A DNA stretch of 64,000 nt. It comes from Bacilli bacterium (lineage in GTDB: Bacteria; Bacillota_I; Bacilli_A; RFN20; CAG-826). Shown here piece by piece: positions 17,504 to 25,915 of the stretch. The stretch is from NCBI GenBank assembly GCA_017429285.1, contig JAFRPF010000016.1, positions 124,001 to 188,000 on the forward strand. Direction: 5' to 3'. How positions within the stretch are numbered: the first letter of the stretch is position 1; each line of letters starts with the position of its first letter. A program made the translations under genes and the position numbers. The notes beneath the pieces were generated by a model. That model was given only the letters and a program-made list of their open reading frames with translations, was not told where the DNA came from and ran no database searches.

Positions 17504-18298
17504 ATGAATATATTATTAATTAATATATTGGTAGCGTTATTCACAATAATAATTGGTTACTTTTTTGGTTCAATTCCTACAGCAGTGTGGGTTGGAAAAA
17601 TCTTCTTTCATCAAGATCCAAGAAACTTAGGTTCACATAATGCCGGTGGTACAAACGCTGGTCGTTTATGGGGAAAGAAAGTTGGTTTTTGTGTCATCTT
17701 ACTCGACATGATCAAGACCATTGCCCCACTTTATATCTGCTGGGCAATCTATACTTTTGCCAAATTTGATTATGCTGGTATTACAGGTGCTGGTTTTACC
17801 TCTGGTTATCACCCATTAATTGCTGATGTTAAAACTTTCTATACATCCGCTAACGAATTATATGCAATTCAATGGCCGATTTATTGGTTAGCGCCACTCG
17901 CAGTTATGATTGGCCATTGTTGGCCAATGTTCGCCAACTTCAAAGGCGGCAAGGCGGCAAGTAACTTCATGGGAATTACCGTCATGAGTAGCTGGATGCT
18001 CGGTTTCTTACCAGGCTTCTTCTATCTCGGAGTTCTTAAATGGAAAAAATATGTGTCATTATCTGCGATTCTTCAAGGTATATTTGTGACAGTTATTACT
18101 TGGATTTGGGCACTACTTGTGATGTTTAAAGTCATACCAAATGATATCGCTTGGTTACCGATGTATGGACCATCATTAAATCCTAACTGGGTTTACGCTA
18201 CAGTTGTTACCATCATGGCTATTGTTATGATTGCTAGACACCATGAAAATATAGCCAGATTACGTGCTGGAACTGAAAGAAAAATCAAATGGATGTAA
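17504..18298 (+). CDS. plsY: Acyl-phosphate:glycerol-3-phosphate acyltransferase PlsY
   Basis: An integral membrane enzyme that makes lysophosphatidate from acyl phosphate. Three catalytic motifs are present: GSIPTAVW, LGSHNAGGTNAGR, then GHCWPMFANFKGGKAAS. Several hydrophobic helices are clear. At 264 residues it is much longer than the typical 190-210. The extra length comes from a loop of about 45 residues after the second helix (about 84-130) and a longer segment before the last helix. I start at ATG 17504 behind GGAGGTG rather than at an upstream ATG (17474) that overlaps the -10 box. Confidence 0.92.
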   Translation: MNILLINILVALFTIIIGYFFGSIPTAVWVGKIFFHQDPRNLGSHNAGGTNAGRLWGKKVGFCVILLDMIKTIAPLYICWAIYTFAKFDYAGITGAGFTSGYHPLIADVKTFYTSANELYAIQWPIYWLAPLAVMIGHCWPMFANFKGGKAASNFMGITVMSSWMLGFLPGFFYLGVLKWKKYVSLSAILQGIFVTVITWIWALLVMFKVIPNDIAWLPMYGPSLNPNWVYATVVTIMAIVMIARHHENIARLRAGTERKIKWM

Positions 18299-18325
18299 TA
18301 GTCCAAGATTAGTATTAAGTTAGTA
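18299..18325 (+). repeat. 11-bp-periodic TAGT repeat, three copies, downstream of plsY
   Basis: TAGTC, TAGTA and TAGTA begin at 18299, 18310 and 18321, exactly 11 bases apart. The first follows the TAA stop with no gap. The plsY terminator starts four bases after the last TAGTA. Confidence 0.8.
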
Positions 18326-18329
18326 AATT

Positions 18330-18357
18330 ACCTATACTATTGTATAGGTTTTTTTAT
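18330..18357 (+). terminator. Terminator of plsY
   Basis: Perfect 8-bp stem ACCTATAC/GTATAGGT, loop TATT, then seven T residues. The next ~175 bases (to 18532) show no gene or structure that I can support. Confidence 0.93.
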
Positions 18358-18532
18358 TTATCCATAAATCAAATAACTGATATTTCATCGTAATTTTAAC
18401 TTAATTATTGTGGTGTCATCATGAAAATTTACATAGCTTATTTTAGATAACCTTCATTTGAATTTGTTTTAATTACTTTTTTAGCCGATTTTAGGCCTCG
18501 TTTTGCTTTATTTGATAATTCCCTTAATGCAA

Positions 18533-18582
18533 AGAAAAAGACGCCTCTGCGTCCTTAAAAGAAAAGCACCATTTCTGGCGCT
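18533..18582 (-). terminator. Tandem terminators of efp-yneF
   Basis: On the minus strand, AGCGCCA/TGGTGCT around GAAA followed by TTTTCTTTT, then GACGC/GCGTC around AGAG followed by TTTTT. Two stem-loops in series downstream of yneF. Confidence 0.9.
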
Positions 18583-18587
18583 TAATC

Positions 18588-18818
18588 TTATTGTTTGTTC
18601 ATGTTCCTCATGATTTCGCGAATTTGTTTTTCGCTTGGTGTTCTACCCATTTGGGCGAACATGACGCGAATCATCTTTTCGTTAACTGGAGGATTTTTTT
18701 GTAATTGTTTTTTGAAGAACCATCTAGCTCCAAAGAAGCCGATGACTAATCCTGCGACTAATAAGCCGATTAAGGTAAAGACGAAACCGACTGTATCCAT
18801 TTCCATGAAAACTAACAT
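18588..18818 (-). CDS. yneF: YneF-family (UPF0154) small membrane protein
   Basis: A 76-residue protein with one N-terminal membrane helix (GFVFTLIGLLVAGLVIGFFGA) followed by a basic stretch and the family signature NPPVNEKMIRVMFAQMGRTPSEKQIREI. Its function is unknown in all bacteria. An AGGAAG motif precedes ATG 18818; an internal Met five residues in is the alternative. It follows efp by 19 bases and is probably co-transcribed. Confidence 0.88.
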   Translation of the reverse strand: MLVFMEMDTVGFVFTLIGLLVAGLVIGFFGARWFFKKQLQKNPPVNEKMIRVMFAQMGRTPSEKQIREIMRNMNKQ

Positions 18819-18837
18819 AGTTTAATCTTCCTTTCGA

Positions 18838-19395
18838 TTAGGCTCTGCTGTCATATTCACCGTTATCGGTGCGGACGAGAACTGTTTCTCCTTCGGAGAT
18901 GAATAAAGGAACACGGACTGTAATACCAGTTTCTAATTTAGCTTCTTTGGTTGCTTTGTTGACTGTGTCACCACGAACCGCTGGTTCGCATTCCACGATC
19001 TTTAAAGCCACTTTAGCAGGTAAGTTGACGTCTAAGACTTCACCTTCATAGGAAGTGATTTCGACAACTTCATCGCCCTTTAAGAATTTGCTTTCCCATT
19101 CTAAACGGCTCTTCGCGATTTCGATTTGTTCGTAGGTTTCTTGATCCATGAACACTAAGAAATCACCAGAATCGTATAAATATTGCATGGCTTTCTTATC
19201 AAGACGGATGTTTTCAATGGCGTAGCCACTGTTACGAGACATTTCGGTAACACTACCTGTTCTCATGTTTTTCACTTTGACAGAAGCCACCATTTTTCTC
19301 ATCGCGGTTTTATTTAATAAAATATCTAAAACTTTGTAGATGTTGCCTTCTTCAATAAAATAGTTTCCTGGTCTTAATTCTGTAACATTAATCAT
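18838..19395 (-). CDS. efp: Translation elongation factor P
   Basis: Rescues ribosomes stalled at polyproline. It has the three-domain layout of the family in 185 residues, with N-terminal KOW-like domain (MINVTELRPGNYFIEEGNIYKV) and the C-terminal OB domain ending GITVRVPLFISEGETVLVRTDNGEY. The loop that is modified in other bacteria reads LLNKTAMRKMV, with an Ala-Met-Arg tip rather than the usual PGKG-type tip; no modification enzyme is visible in the window. It has its own promoter. Confidence 0.95.
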   Translation of the reverse strand: MINVTELRPGNYFIEEGNIYKVLDILLNKTAMRKMVASVKVKNMRTGSVTEMSRNSGYAIENIRLDKKAMQYLYDSGDFLVFMDQETYEQIEIAKSRLEWESKFLKGDEVVEITSYEGEVLDVNLPAKVALKIVECEPAVRGDTVNKATKEAKLETGITVRVPLFISEGETVLVRTDNGEYDSRA

Positions 19396-19432
19396 GTTGT
19401 TTTGACCCCTTTCTTTTGAAATTTCATTTGAT

Positions 19433-19460
19433 ATTATATCAAAATATTATTTTTTCACAA
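19433..19460 (-). promoter_or_regulatory. Promoter of efp
   Basis: On the minus strand TTGTGA, a 16-base spacer and TATAAT. It overlaps the end of the MBL-hydrolase gene. Confidence 0.7.
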
Positions 19461-20082
19461 ATCCATAATTTATGCGTTCATGTTTTATGGTTGTGGTTTC
19501 GTTATGTCCTGGATAGATAGTTGTCTCCTCTGGAAGAGATAAAATCTTATTCATAGAGCTTTTAAATAAATCCGGATTAGATCCTGGAAAATCCATTCTT
19601 CCATAGTTATCTTTGAACAAACTATCTCCAGAAATTAAAGCGTTATTATCTTTTAGATAAAACACCACCGAGCCTTCAGAGTGATAAGGCGTGTGGATGA
19701 CTTTGATATCACCATCTATGAGCTTTAAAATTTCGCCATCTTTTAGCGGCCTAGTCTGAATGTTTAAAATTACATTTTTACGAGAGAATCTTTCTGAACC
19801 ATTAAAATGTGGATCGGATAAATATTTTTTATCTTTTTCATTTATATAGACATCAACCGGGTATTCTTTAAGGATGTTTTCAATACCTCTAATATGGTCA
19901 AAATGACCATGAGTTAATAAGATGGCTTTTAAATGTAATTCGTTTTCTTTGATAAAATCTACGATACCTGAATAATCTTTTCCGGGATCGATAACTACGC
20001 AGTTATCTTTATCATCCACTAAAAGATAGGTATTAGCGTATAACTCAAGATTGGAACAGTAAGTAAATGGGATAATTTTCAT
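19447..20082 (-). CDS. MBL-fold hydrolase (glyoxalase II-like, YqgX group)
   Basis: A 211-residue metallo-beta-lactamase-fold hydrolase. The metal ligands are visible: LTHGHFDHIRGI, then HTPYHSEGSVVF, SGDSLFKDNYGRMD and YPGHNETT. This matches the single-domain hydroxyacylglutathione-hydrolase-like proteins of Firmicutes; the true substrate is not known. It starts 32 bases after rpmG, behind the rpmG terminator, with no Shine-Dalgarno sequence. Confidence 0.88.
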   Translation of the reverse strand: MKIIPFTYCSNLELYANTYLLVDDKDNCVVIDPGKDYSGIVDFIKENELHLKAILLTHGHFDHIRGIENILKEYPVDVYINEKDKKYLSDPHFNGSERFSRKNVILNIQTRPLKDGEILKLIDGDIKVIHTPYHSEGSVVFYLKDNNALISGDSLFKDNYGRMDFPGSNPDLFKSSMNKILSLPEETTIYPGHNETTTIKHERINYGFVKK

Positions 20083-20093
20083 ATTTCAAATAA

Positions 20094-20116
20094 GAAAAAA
20101 ATAGGCATAGCCTATT
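20094..20116 (-). terminator. Terminator overlapping the rpmG stop codon
   Basis: On the minus strand AATAGGC/GCCTATT with a TAT loop, followed by a T-run. The stem begins inside the rpmG stop codon. Confidence 0.85.
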
Positions 20117-20282
20117 ATTTCTTCTTCTCACGATGAAGTGTCATCTTTTTACAACGTGGGCAGTATTTCTTTAATTCAAGACGCTCAGCGTGATGTTTTT
20201 TATTCTTCGATGTGAGATAGTTTTCTTCACCACATTCGGTGCATTTTAATGTTAATGAGATACGATCTTCTTTTTTCGCCAT
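20115..20282 (-). CDS. rpmG: 50S ribosomal protein L33
   Basis: A 55-residue ribosomal protein. It opens [14 protein letters not shown] and retains the zinc-binding cysteine pairs CTECGEENY and [10 protein letters not shown], so it is the zinc-containing (C+) form. AAGGAG lies 9 bases before the ATG. It is divergent from ispG across about 100 bases. Confidence 0.95.
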   Translation of the reverse strand: MAKKEDRISLTLKCTECGEENYLTSKNKKHHAERLELKKYCPRCKKMTLHREKKK

Positions 20283-20371
20283 AGATTACAATCTCCTTGA
20301 TAGCGTTAATTATATTATCATTTCTATTTCATTATGAAAAGTATAATTTTTAAGTGTTTTTTATAGCCAAG

Positions 20372-20380
20372 TGGTATAAT
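20372..20380 (+). promoter_or_regulatory. Extended -10 promoter of ispG next to the start codon
   Basis: TGGTATAAT (an extended -10 with TGn) ends 6 bases before the ispG ATG at 20387. No good -35 box is visible, as expected for extended -10 promoters. There is no Shine-Dalgarno sequence. Confidence 0.75.
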
Positions 20381-20386
20381 GACGCC

Positions 20387-21439
20387 ATGAGAAATAGAAA
20401 AGACACAAGACAAGTCCATATCAAAGATATAAAACTCGGTGGACAAGATAAAGTTCTTATCCAATCGATGTGCAATATTAAGACTGAAAACTATCCTGAA
20501 GTTATCAAACAAATTAATGAATGCGCCGCTCTTGGTGCTGACTTAATGCGTGTCTCTGTCATGGATGAAAAAGATGCTTTAGCGATTAAAGAGATTAAAA
20601 AAGGCATAAAAATACCTTTAGTTGCAGATATTCACTTTGACTATCGTTTAGCGTTACTCGCTATGGAAAACGGAGTTGATAAAGTGAGAATCAATCCAGG
20701 CAATATTGGCTCTATTGAAAATGTCAAAAAAGTTGTCGATATGGCCAAAGAAAAACACATACCAATTAGAATTGGGGTTAATTCTGGCTCTTTAGATAAA
20801 GAAATACATGATTACTCTACTGAGTATACCGCCTCTAAACTTGTTGAATCAGCCGCTAAGCACGTCAAAATATTAGAAGATTTAGGATTTTATGACATAG
20901 TCATATCTTTAAAAGGTAGCGATGTTAGAGAAACTGTCGCCGCTTATCGTTTGGCAAGTGAAAAATTCCCTTATCCATTACACCTTGGTATTACTGAAGC
21001 GGGATTTAAAGAAATATCTGTTATTAGATCAGCAGCGGGTTTAGCTCCATTATTATTAGATGGTATCGGAGATACAATCCGTATTTCTATTTCTGGAGAT
21101 CCAAGGGATGAAGTAATTGCCGCGAAAAGACTTTTACACGACTGTGGGCTTTATAAAAATTATCCAACCATCGTCGCTTGTCCAACCTGTGGAAGAACCC
21201 AAGTTGATGTTCAGGCTTTAGCGAGAAAAGTTATGGATTATTTAGAAACTATCAATAAACCAATCCATGTTGCGGTTATGGGTTGTATAGTTAACGGTCC
21301 CGGAGAAGCTAAAAACGCTGACATCGGCATTGCCGGTGGAAACCACGAATATGTTATCTTTAAAAAAGATAAATTCATTAAAAAAGTCCCAGAAGCTATC
21401 GCCTTTGAGACCCTTAAAGAAGAAATTGATAAGTTCTAG
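20387..21439 (+). CDS. ispG: 4-hydroxy-3-methylbut-2-en-1-yl diphosphate synthase
   Basis: A [4Fe-4S] enzyme of the MEP pathway that reductively opens MEcPP to HMBPP. The N-terminal TIM barrel (VLIQSMCNIKTENYPEVIKQI, ADIHFDYRLAL, RINPGNIG) is followed by the cluster domain with CPTCGRTQVDV and GCIVNGPGEAKNADIGIAGG. I start at ATG 20387 (MRNRKDTRQ), giving 350 residues; longer frames from 20354 run through the promoter. Likely leaderless. Its TAG stop shares a CTAG with the convergent nfo stop, so the two genes overlap by 4 nt. Confidence 0.95.
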   Translation: MRNRKDTRQVHIKDIKLGGQDKVLIQSMCNIKTENYPEVIKQINECAALGADLMRVSVMDEKDALAIKEIKKGIKIPLVADIHFDYRLALLAMENGVDKVRINPGNIGSIENVKKVVDMAKEKHIPIRIGVNSGSLDKEIHDYSTEYTASKLVESAAKHVKILEDLGFYDIVISLKGSDVRETVAAYRLASEKFPYPLHLGITEAGFKEISVIRSAAGLAPLLLDGIGDTIRISISGDPRDEVIAAKRLLHDCGLYKNYPTIVACPTCGRTQVDVQALARKVMDYLETINKPIHVAVMGCIVNGPGEAKNADIGIAGGNHEYVIFKKDKFIKKVPEAIAFETLKEEIDKF

Positions 21440-22326
21440 AAAAATTTCTCTCTCCAACCTTCGATATATTTACCACTCTTCAGCATTTCAATCTCTTGCT
21501 TATAGGGTGGTTTTTCATTGATATATGGAGTTTCTAATACCTTTGGTATTCCGTTTAATAATGGGTGATGAGCGTATTTATACATCGTTTCATATCCGAT
21601 ATAGCCATAACCCATATTCTCGTGTCTATCCTTATGCGCACCACGAATGTTTTTGCTGTCATTTAAGTGAACCACTAATAAGCGATCCAAACCAATGATG
21701 CGGTCAAACTCTTTTAAGACACCATCGACGTCATGGACGTCGTATCCAGCATCAGATATATGACATGTATCTAAGCAAACGCCCAATCTATCTTTATATT
21801 TGCATTTATCAATAATCGCTTTGATCTGTTCAAAGGTAATACCGATTTCCGTCCCTTTGCCAGCCATGGTTTCTAAAGCTATTTTTACATCACTATTATC
21901 TTTAGATAATACGATATCAAGACATTCCGCTAAATTATCAATAGCGACATCATAACCTTGTGACACATGAGCGCCTGGATGGAGAACTAAAATCTTACAT
22001 CCGAACCCAGCGGTTCTTTCAAGTTCACTACCGATAACCTTTATTGATAAATCAAATAAATCTTCACGACTTTTATTGGCTCCATTAATTATGTAAGGTG
22101 CATGTACGATGATTTTAGATTCATCGATACCAGCTTCTTTGATGAGTTTTCTACCTTCCTGAATTTTTAATTCAGACAATGGTTTACGGTACGTATTTTG
22201 TGGAGCGCCAGTATAAAACATAAAAACATTAGAACCATAACTTAATGCTTCCTTCACACTTCCTTCATAGAAATCTGGAGAATTCATTGAAACATGTGAG
22301 CCTAATAACAATTTATAATCATCCAT
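21436..22326 (-). CDS. nfo: Deoxyribonuclease IV (AP endonuclease)
   Basis: A TIM-barrel trinuclear-zinc enzyme that cleaves DNA at abasic sites. The family metal-ligand motifs are present: LGSHVSMNSP, LVLHPGAHVSQG, ALETMAGKGTEIG, GVCLDTCHISDAGYD, VVHLNDSKNIRGAHKDRHENMGYG, and KVLETPY. The length (296) is standard. GAGAGGAA precedes the ATG. It is convergent with ispG and divergent from ispH. Confidence 0.96.
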   Translation of the reverse strand: MDDYKLLLGSHVSMNSPDFYEGSVKEALSYGSNVFMFYTGAPQNTYRKPLSELKIQEGRKLIKEAGIDESKIIVHAPYIINGANKSREDLFDLSIKVIGSELERTAGFGCKILVLHPGAHVSQGYDVAIDNLAECLDIVLSKDNSDVKIALETMAGKGTEIGITFEQIKAIIDKCKYKDRLGVCLDTCHISDAGYDVHDVDGVLKEFDRIIGLDRLLVVHLNDSKNIRGAHKDRHENMGYGYIGYETMYKYAHHPLLNGIPKVLETPYINEKPPYKQEIEMLKSGKYIEGWREKFF

Positions 22327-22362
22327 AAGGTTTATTCCTCTCGTGATATTAACTTATAGTTA

Positions 22363-22371
22363 TGTTATCAT
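22363..22371 (+). promoter_or_regulatory. Extended -10 promoter of ispH next to the start codon
   Basis: TGTTATCAT ends 8 bases before the ispH ATG (22380). There is no Shine-Dalgarno sequence between them. The nfo-ispH intergenic space is only 53 bases. Confidence 0.6.
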
Positions 22372-22379
22372 AAATAACG

Positions 22380-23225
22380 ATGAAAGTTGAAATCTTAAAT
22401 CCTAAAGCTTACTGCGCTGGTGTATCTAACGCTATTTCTTTAGCCCTTAAAGTTAGAAAAGATAATCCTCATAGAGAAGTCTATGTTTTAGGAATGCTTG
22501 TTCATAACAACTTTGTTGTTAAATCATTAGAAAAACAAGGTATTAAATCTGTTAATAAAATAGAAGATATTCCTGATGGGCAAATTGTTATTTTCTCAGC
22601 GCACGGGCACAAAAGAGAACTAGATGCTATTGCAAAAGAGAAAAATCTCACTATTTACGATTCAATTTGTCCAAAAGTTTTACATAACATTACATTAATC
22701 GAAGAAAACCTAGAAAAAGGTCATCAAATTATCTATATTGGACAAGCAGGTCATCCAGAGGCTGAAGCATGCTTATCTCTTTCAAAGAAAGTGATACTTT
22801 ATGATAAAAATGTACTAAAAAACTACCAATTAATTAATGACGAATCACCTCTTGTAATCAACCAAACCACTCTTAATATTTTGGATATAAAAAATGATCA
22901 TGAAGATATTTTGAAGGTATTTCCTAAAGCTAGAATTGCTGACGAGATTTGTGGCTCCACTAGATTAAGACAAAAAGCCATTGTAGATTCATCTACTGAT
23001 GTAGATTTAATTATTGTTGTGGGTGACCAAAAATCAAGCAATAGTAAACGTTTATTAGAAATCGCTAGGTCCACTCATCCTCATGTTTCTTCCATAATGA
23101 TTTCTGATGCTCGCGAATTAGATGTTTCTTTATTAATAAATAAAAACCACATCGTTATCTCTAGTGGCGCGTCCACTCCTAACGAGATTATTGATGAGGT
23201 TTATAATCGTATTATTAATTATTGA
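22380..23225 (+). CDS. ispH: 4-hydroxy-3-methylbut-2-enyl diphosphate reductase
   Basis: The last MEP-pathway enzyme, producing IPP and DMAPP. The three cluster cysteines are present in AYCAGVSNAI, YDSICPKVLHN and ADEICGSTRLRQKA. IVFSAHGHKREL and QTTLN carry the other substrate-binding residues. The third-Cys motif has GST where most family members have NAT. The length (281) fits the short form without extra domains. It overlaps the convergent nif3 by 7 nt. Confidence 0.95.
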   Translation: MKVEILNPKAYCAGVSNAISLALKVRKDNPHREVYVLGMLVHNNFVVKSLEKQGIKSVNKIEDIPDGQIVIFSAHGHKRELDAIAKEKNLTIYDSICPKVLHNITLIEENLEKGHQIIYIGQAGHPEAEACLSLSKKVILYDKNVLKNYQLINDESPLVINQTTLNILDIKNDHEDILKVFPKARIADEICGSTRLRQKAIVDSSTDVDLIIVVGDQKSSNSKRLLEIARSTHPHVSSIMISDARELDVSLLINKNHIVISSGASTPNEIIDEVYNRIINY

Positions 23226-23992
23226 ATTACTTTTGGTAATTTCTCATGATCCACAGTCATTATTTCTAACGTTGGATCGAATGATAAGAGAATTTCCTTC
23301 ATGGTCGGCATGAAGATTTTTTCTATTTCGTGAGGCATATCTAGATAATTAAATTTTGCGTTTACTATATCCCTACGCACGTGATGAGGAGCATCACCTG
23401 AAATATAGATATCGCAGCCCTCTTCTTTTGCTAGACGCCAACCACGAGAGCCTCCTCCACCGATAATACCGACTTTTTTAATCATTTTAGCGCCGCTATT
23501 AATCAAAAGAGCGTAATCAACATTAAATACCGTTTTGGCAAATTTGGCGAATTCTTCGGCCTGTTTTGGAGATTCGAGTTCTCCGATTCTCATCATCATG
23601 TCTTTGACGGGTGTATATACATTCTTTAGCCCTAAGGCTTTAGTTAAAGCATCGTTCATGCCACCTTTACCGGTATCAAAGTTTGTGTGATAGCTATAAA
23701 CAGGTATTCCTAATTTATCGACTCGTTCAACGAGTTCGCGTTTACTCTCATCATATTTTAAGACCCTGGCTCTAGTTCCATAGATAAATGGATGATGGGT
23801 GATAATAACATCAGGTTTGAACTTCTCTACCATAGGTAGTGTTTCCCAGTCCATATCTAAAGATAAGAAAATCTTTTGGACTTTTCCCGGTTTCTTACCA
23901 GTCATTAAACCGACGCGATCATGATTAAGCTTGGCGTATCTTTTCGGAAAGCTTTTCGCTAAATTTCTTAAAATTTCATTCATCTCAATCAT
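23219..23992 (-). CDS. Nif3/DUF34 family metal-binding protein
   Basis: A 257-residue Nif3-like dinuclear-metal protein (YqfO group), often annotated as GTP cyclohydrolase I type 2-like; its real function is unresolved. Metal-ligand motifs are DVIITHHPFIYG, PVYSYHTNFDTGKGGMNDAL and near the end DAPHHVRRDIV. It lacks the PII-like insert found in longer Bacillus YqfO. It overlaps trmK by 4 nt (ATGA), the usual Firmicutes pairing. Confidence 0.88.
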   Translation of the reverse strand: MIEMNEILRNLAKSFPKRYAKLNHDRVGLMTGKKPGKVQKIFLSLDMDWETLPMVEKFKPDVIITHHPFIYGTRARVLKYDESKRELVERVDKLGIPVYSYHTNFDTGKGGMNDALTKALGLKNVYTPVKDMMMRIGELESPKQAEEFAKFAKTVFNVDYALLINSGAKMIKKVGIIGGGGSRGWRLAKEEGCDIYISGDAPHHVRRDIVNAKFNYLDMPHEIEKIFMPTMKEILLSFDPTLEIMTVDHEKLPKVIQ

Positions 23993-24651
23993 AAGATGGT
24001 TTCAATCCTTTTCTTTTCCGCGTTTAGTTGTTCAACACGTGATTTAGGCAAATCTTTTTTGGCTAAGATATGGTCTATTTCAACGATGCGGTTTTGATAT
24101 TTTTCTTTGAAAGCTGTGCTTTTTTCTTGTCTTAAAATTGGACCAAATTCCAAATCTTTATCGCCATAGAAAGCGATGTCAGCGCGAATAAATTTAATGA
24201 TTTCGTAGAAAACATCATCTTCTCTAACCATTTTTTCATCCGCGATTATGAAACCCATTTTTGATATTTCATCTCTCACTTTCGGGATAGCGTTATGTGC
24301 ATCCACGATTAAAGTTTGGATTTGTTTTAATTGTCTTGGACTATCTTTTAATATCTTTATGATATTATTTCCACCCATTCCCGCGATAATCACTGTGTGG
24401 ACACCGCTTGGAAGATCTTTTATACCATCGCTAAAAAGAGGTACAACATCATCTAATAAGTCTTTTTCTTTTAAAGCTTTTACTAAACGATTATATGGGC
24501 CTTTTTTGTTTTCGACAGCGTAACCATGTTCGATAATCCCACCTTCAAATAAGGCGATCATTAATTTACCATGATCCGCGCCGATATCAGCTGCGGTTCC
24601 TTTAGGAACCATCTTGTAGATGGCTTTTAGTCTTTCGGAAAGATATTCCAT
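23989..24651 (-). CDS. trmK: tRNA (adenine22-N1)-methyltransferase TrmK
   Basis: A Rossmann-fold SAM methyltransferase that makes m1A22 in tRNA. The SAM site is TAADIGADHGKLMIALF, followed by AVENKKGPY and the TVIIAGMGGNNIIKIL catalytic region. The C-terminal helical hairpin (EKYQNRIVEIDHIL...) is typical. The start is in a TAATG overlap with rpoD. Confidence 0.92.
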   Translation of the reverse strand: MEYLSERLKAIYKMVPKGTAADIGADHGKLMIALFEGGIIEHGYAVENKKGPYNRLVKALKEKDLLDDVVPLFSDGIKDLPSGVHTVIIAGMGGNNIIKILKDSPRQLKQIQTLIVDAHNAIPKVRDEISKMGFIIADEKMVREDDVFYEIIKFIRADIAFYGDKDLEFGPILRQEKSTAFKEKYQNRIVEIDHILAKKDLPKSRVEQLNAEKKRIETIL

Positions 24652-25913
24652 TATAGTTTTTCCTTATAATCTCCAAGTCTCTTACTACGGGTTGGATGTC
24701 TTAACTTTTTGATAGCCTTGGCTTCAATCTGTCTAATACGTTCACGGGTCACACCGAAAACTTTGCCAACTTCCTCTAAGGTTTTTGGGCAGTGGTCATC
24801 TAAACCGTATCTAAGTCTAATAACTCTTTCTTCACGATCGTTTAAATCTTTAAGAATAGAATAGAGTTCTTCTTTTAATAATTGTCTTGTGGTGTAATCC
24901 ACTGGTGATTCACTTTCTTTATCTTCGATAAAATCCCCGAGATGTGAATCATCTTCTTCACCGATTGGGGTTTCAAGAGAAACTGGTTCGAGAGCGATTC
25001 TTTTGATTTCGCCCACTCTTTTTGGAGTTAATTCTCCACCCATCGCATCAGAAATTTCTTCATCTGTGGGTTGACGGCCTAATTCTTGAATTAATTGTCT
25101 TTCCACTTTTGTCATTTTATTGATGGTTTCTACCATGTGTACTGGGATACGAATGGTTCTAGCTTGGTCTGCAATCGCTCTTGCGATAGCTTGTCTAATC
25201 CACCATGTCGCATAAGTTGAAAACTTATAACCTTTTGTGTAGTCGAATTTATCGACGGCTTTCATTAAGCCTAGGTTACCTTCTTGGATTAAATCTAAAA
25301 ATTGCATACCACGGCCGACATAATGTTTGGCCATGTTAACCACTAAACGTAAGTTACAGTTAATTAATCTTTGTTTGGCTTCTTGATCACCTTCAAGAAT
25401 CTTTTTGGCTAAAATTGGTTCTTCTTCCGCCTTTAATAAGTCGTATTTACCAATTTCTTTAAGATACATCTTCACGGAGTCGTTAACTCTGACTTCGCTA
25501 CCTAATGTTAAATCGAGGTTATCGATATCGATATCTTCTGCTTCTTCATCCTCTTCACCTTCTTCGAAGAAATCGTCATCATCATCTTCGGAGAAGTTCA
25601 TCTTGGATTCATCGAACTCTTCTTCCTTTTCCTCTTCTTCATCCTCTTCGTCTTCATTGACGACCTTGACGTTGTTATCAGCAAAGAAAGCGATTAATTC
25701 GTCAATCGCGTTATCATCTAACTCGTAATTATTTAATGCATCATATATTTCACTCTGGGCGATAAAGCCGTCTTTTTTACTCTTTTTCAAAAGAGTCTTC
25801 TCAATTTCCTCTAAAGTCTTGATATCCTCTGGGGGTAAATTACTTTTAGGGGCCTTTACTTTTTTCTCTTTTGCGGCTTTTGGGGCTTCTTTTACTTCTT
25901 TCTTTCTAGCCAT
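24651..25913 (-). CDS. rpoD: RNA polymerase primary sigma factor RpoD (SigA)
   Basis: Housekeeping sigma factor of 420 residues. Region 1.1 ([21 protein letters not shown]) is followed by a strongly acidic stretch at about 85-130. Then come region 1.2/2 ([68 protein letters not shown]) and region 4 ([38 protein letters not shown], the -35-reading helix-turn-helix). It follows dnaG by 2 bases. Confidence 0.97.
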   Translation of the reverse strand: MARKKEVKEAPKAAKEKKVKAPKSNLPPEDIKTLEEIEKTLLKKSKKDGFIAQSEIYDALNNYELDDNAIDELIAFFADNNVKVVNEDEEDEEEEKEEEFDESKMNFSEDDDDDFFEEGEEDEEAEDIDIDNLDLTLGSEVRVNDSVKMYLKEIGKYDLLKAEEEPILAKKILEGDQEAKQRLINCNLRLVVNMAKHYVGRGMQFLDLIQEGNLGLMKAVDKFDYTKGYKFSTYATWWIRQAIARAIADQARTIRIPVHMVETINKMTKVERQLIQELGRQPTDEEISDAMGGELTPKRVGEIKRIALEPVSLETPIGEEDDSHLGDFIEDKESESPVDYTTRQLLKEELYSILKDLNDREERVIRLRYGLDDHCPKTLEEVGKVFGVTRERIRQIEAKAIKKLRHPTRSKRLGDYKEKL

Positions 25914-25915
25914 AA

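Noticed and set aside
25405-25728. A serine-rich open frame opposite the acidic part of rpoD
   Set aside because: GAA/GAT codons read backwards give TTC/ATC/TCT, which explains the serine-rich shadow.
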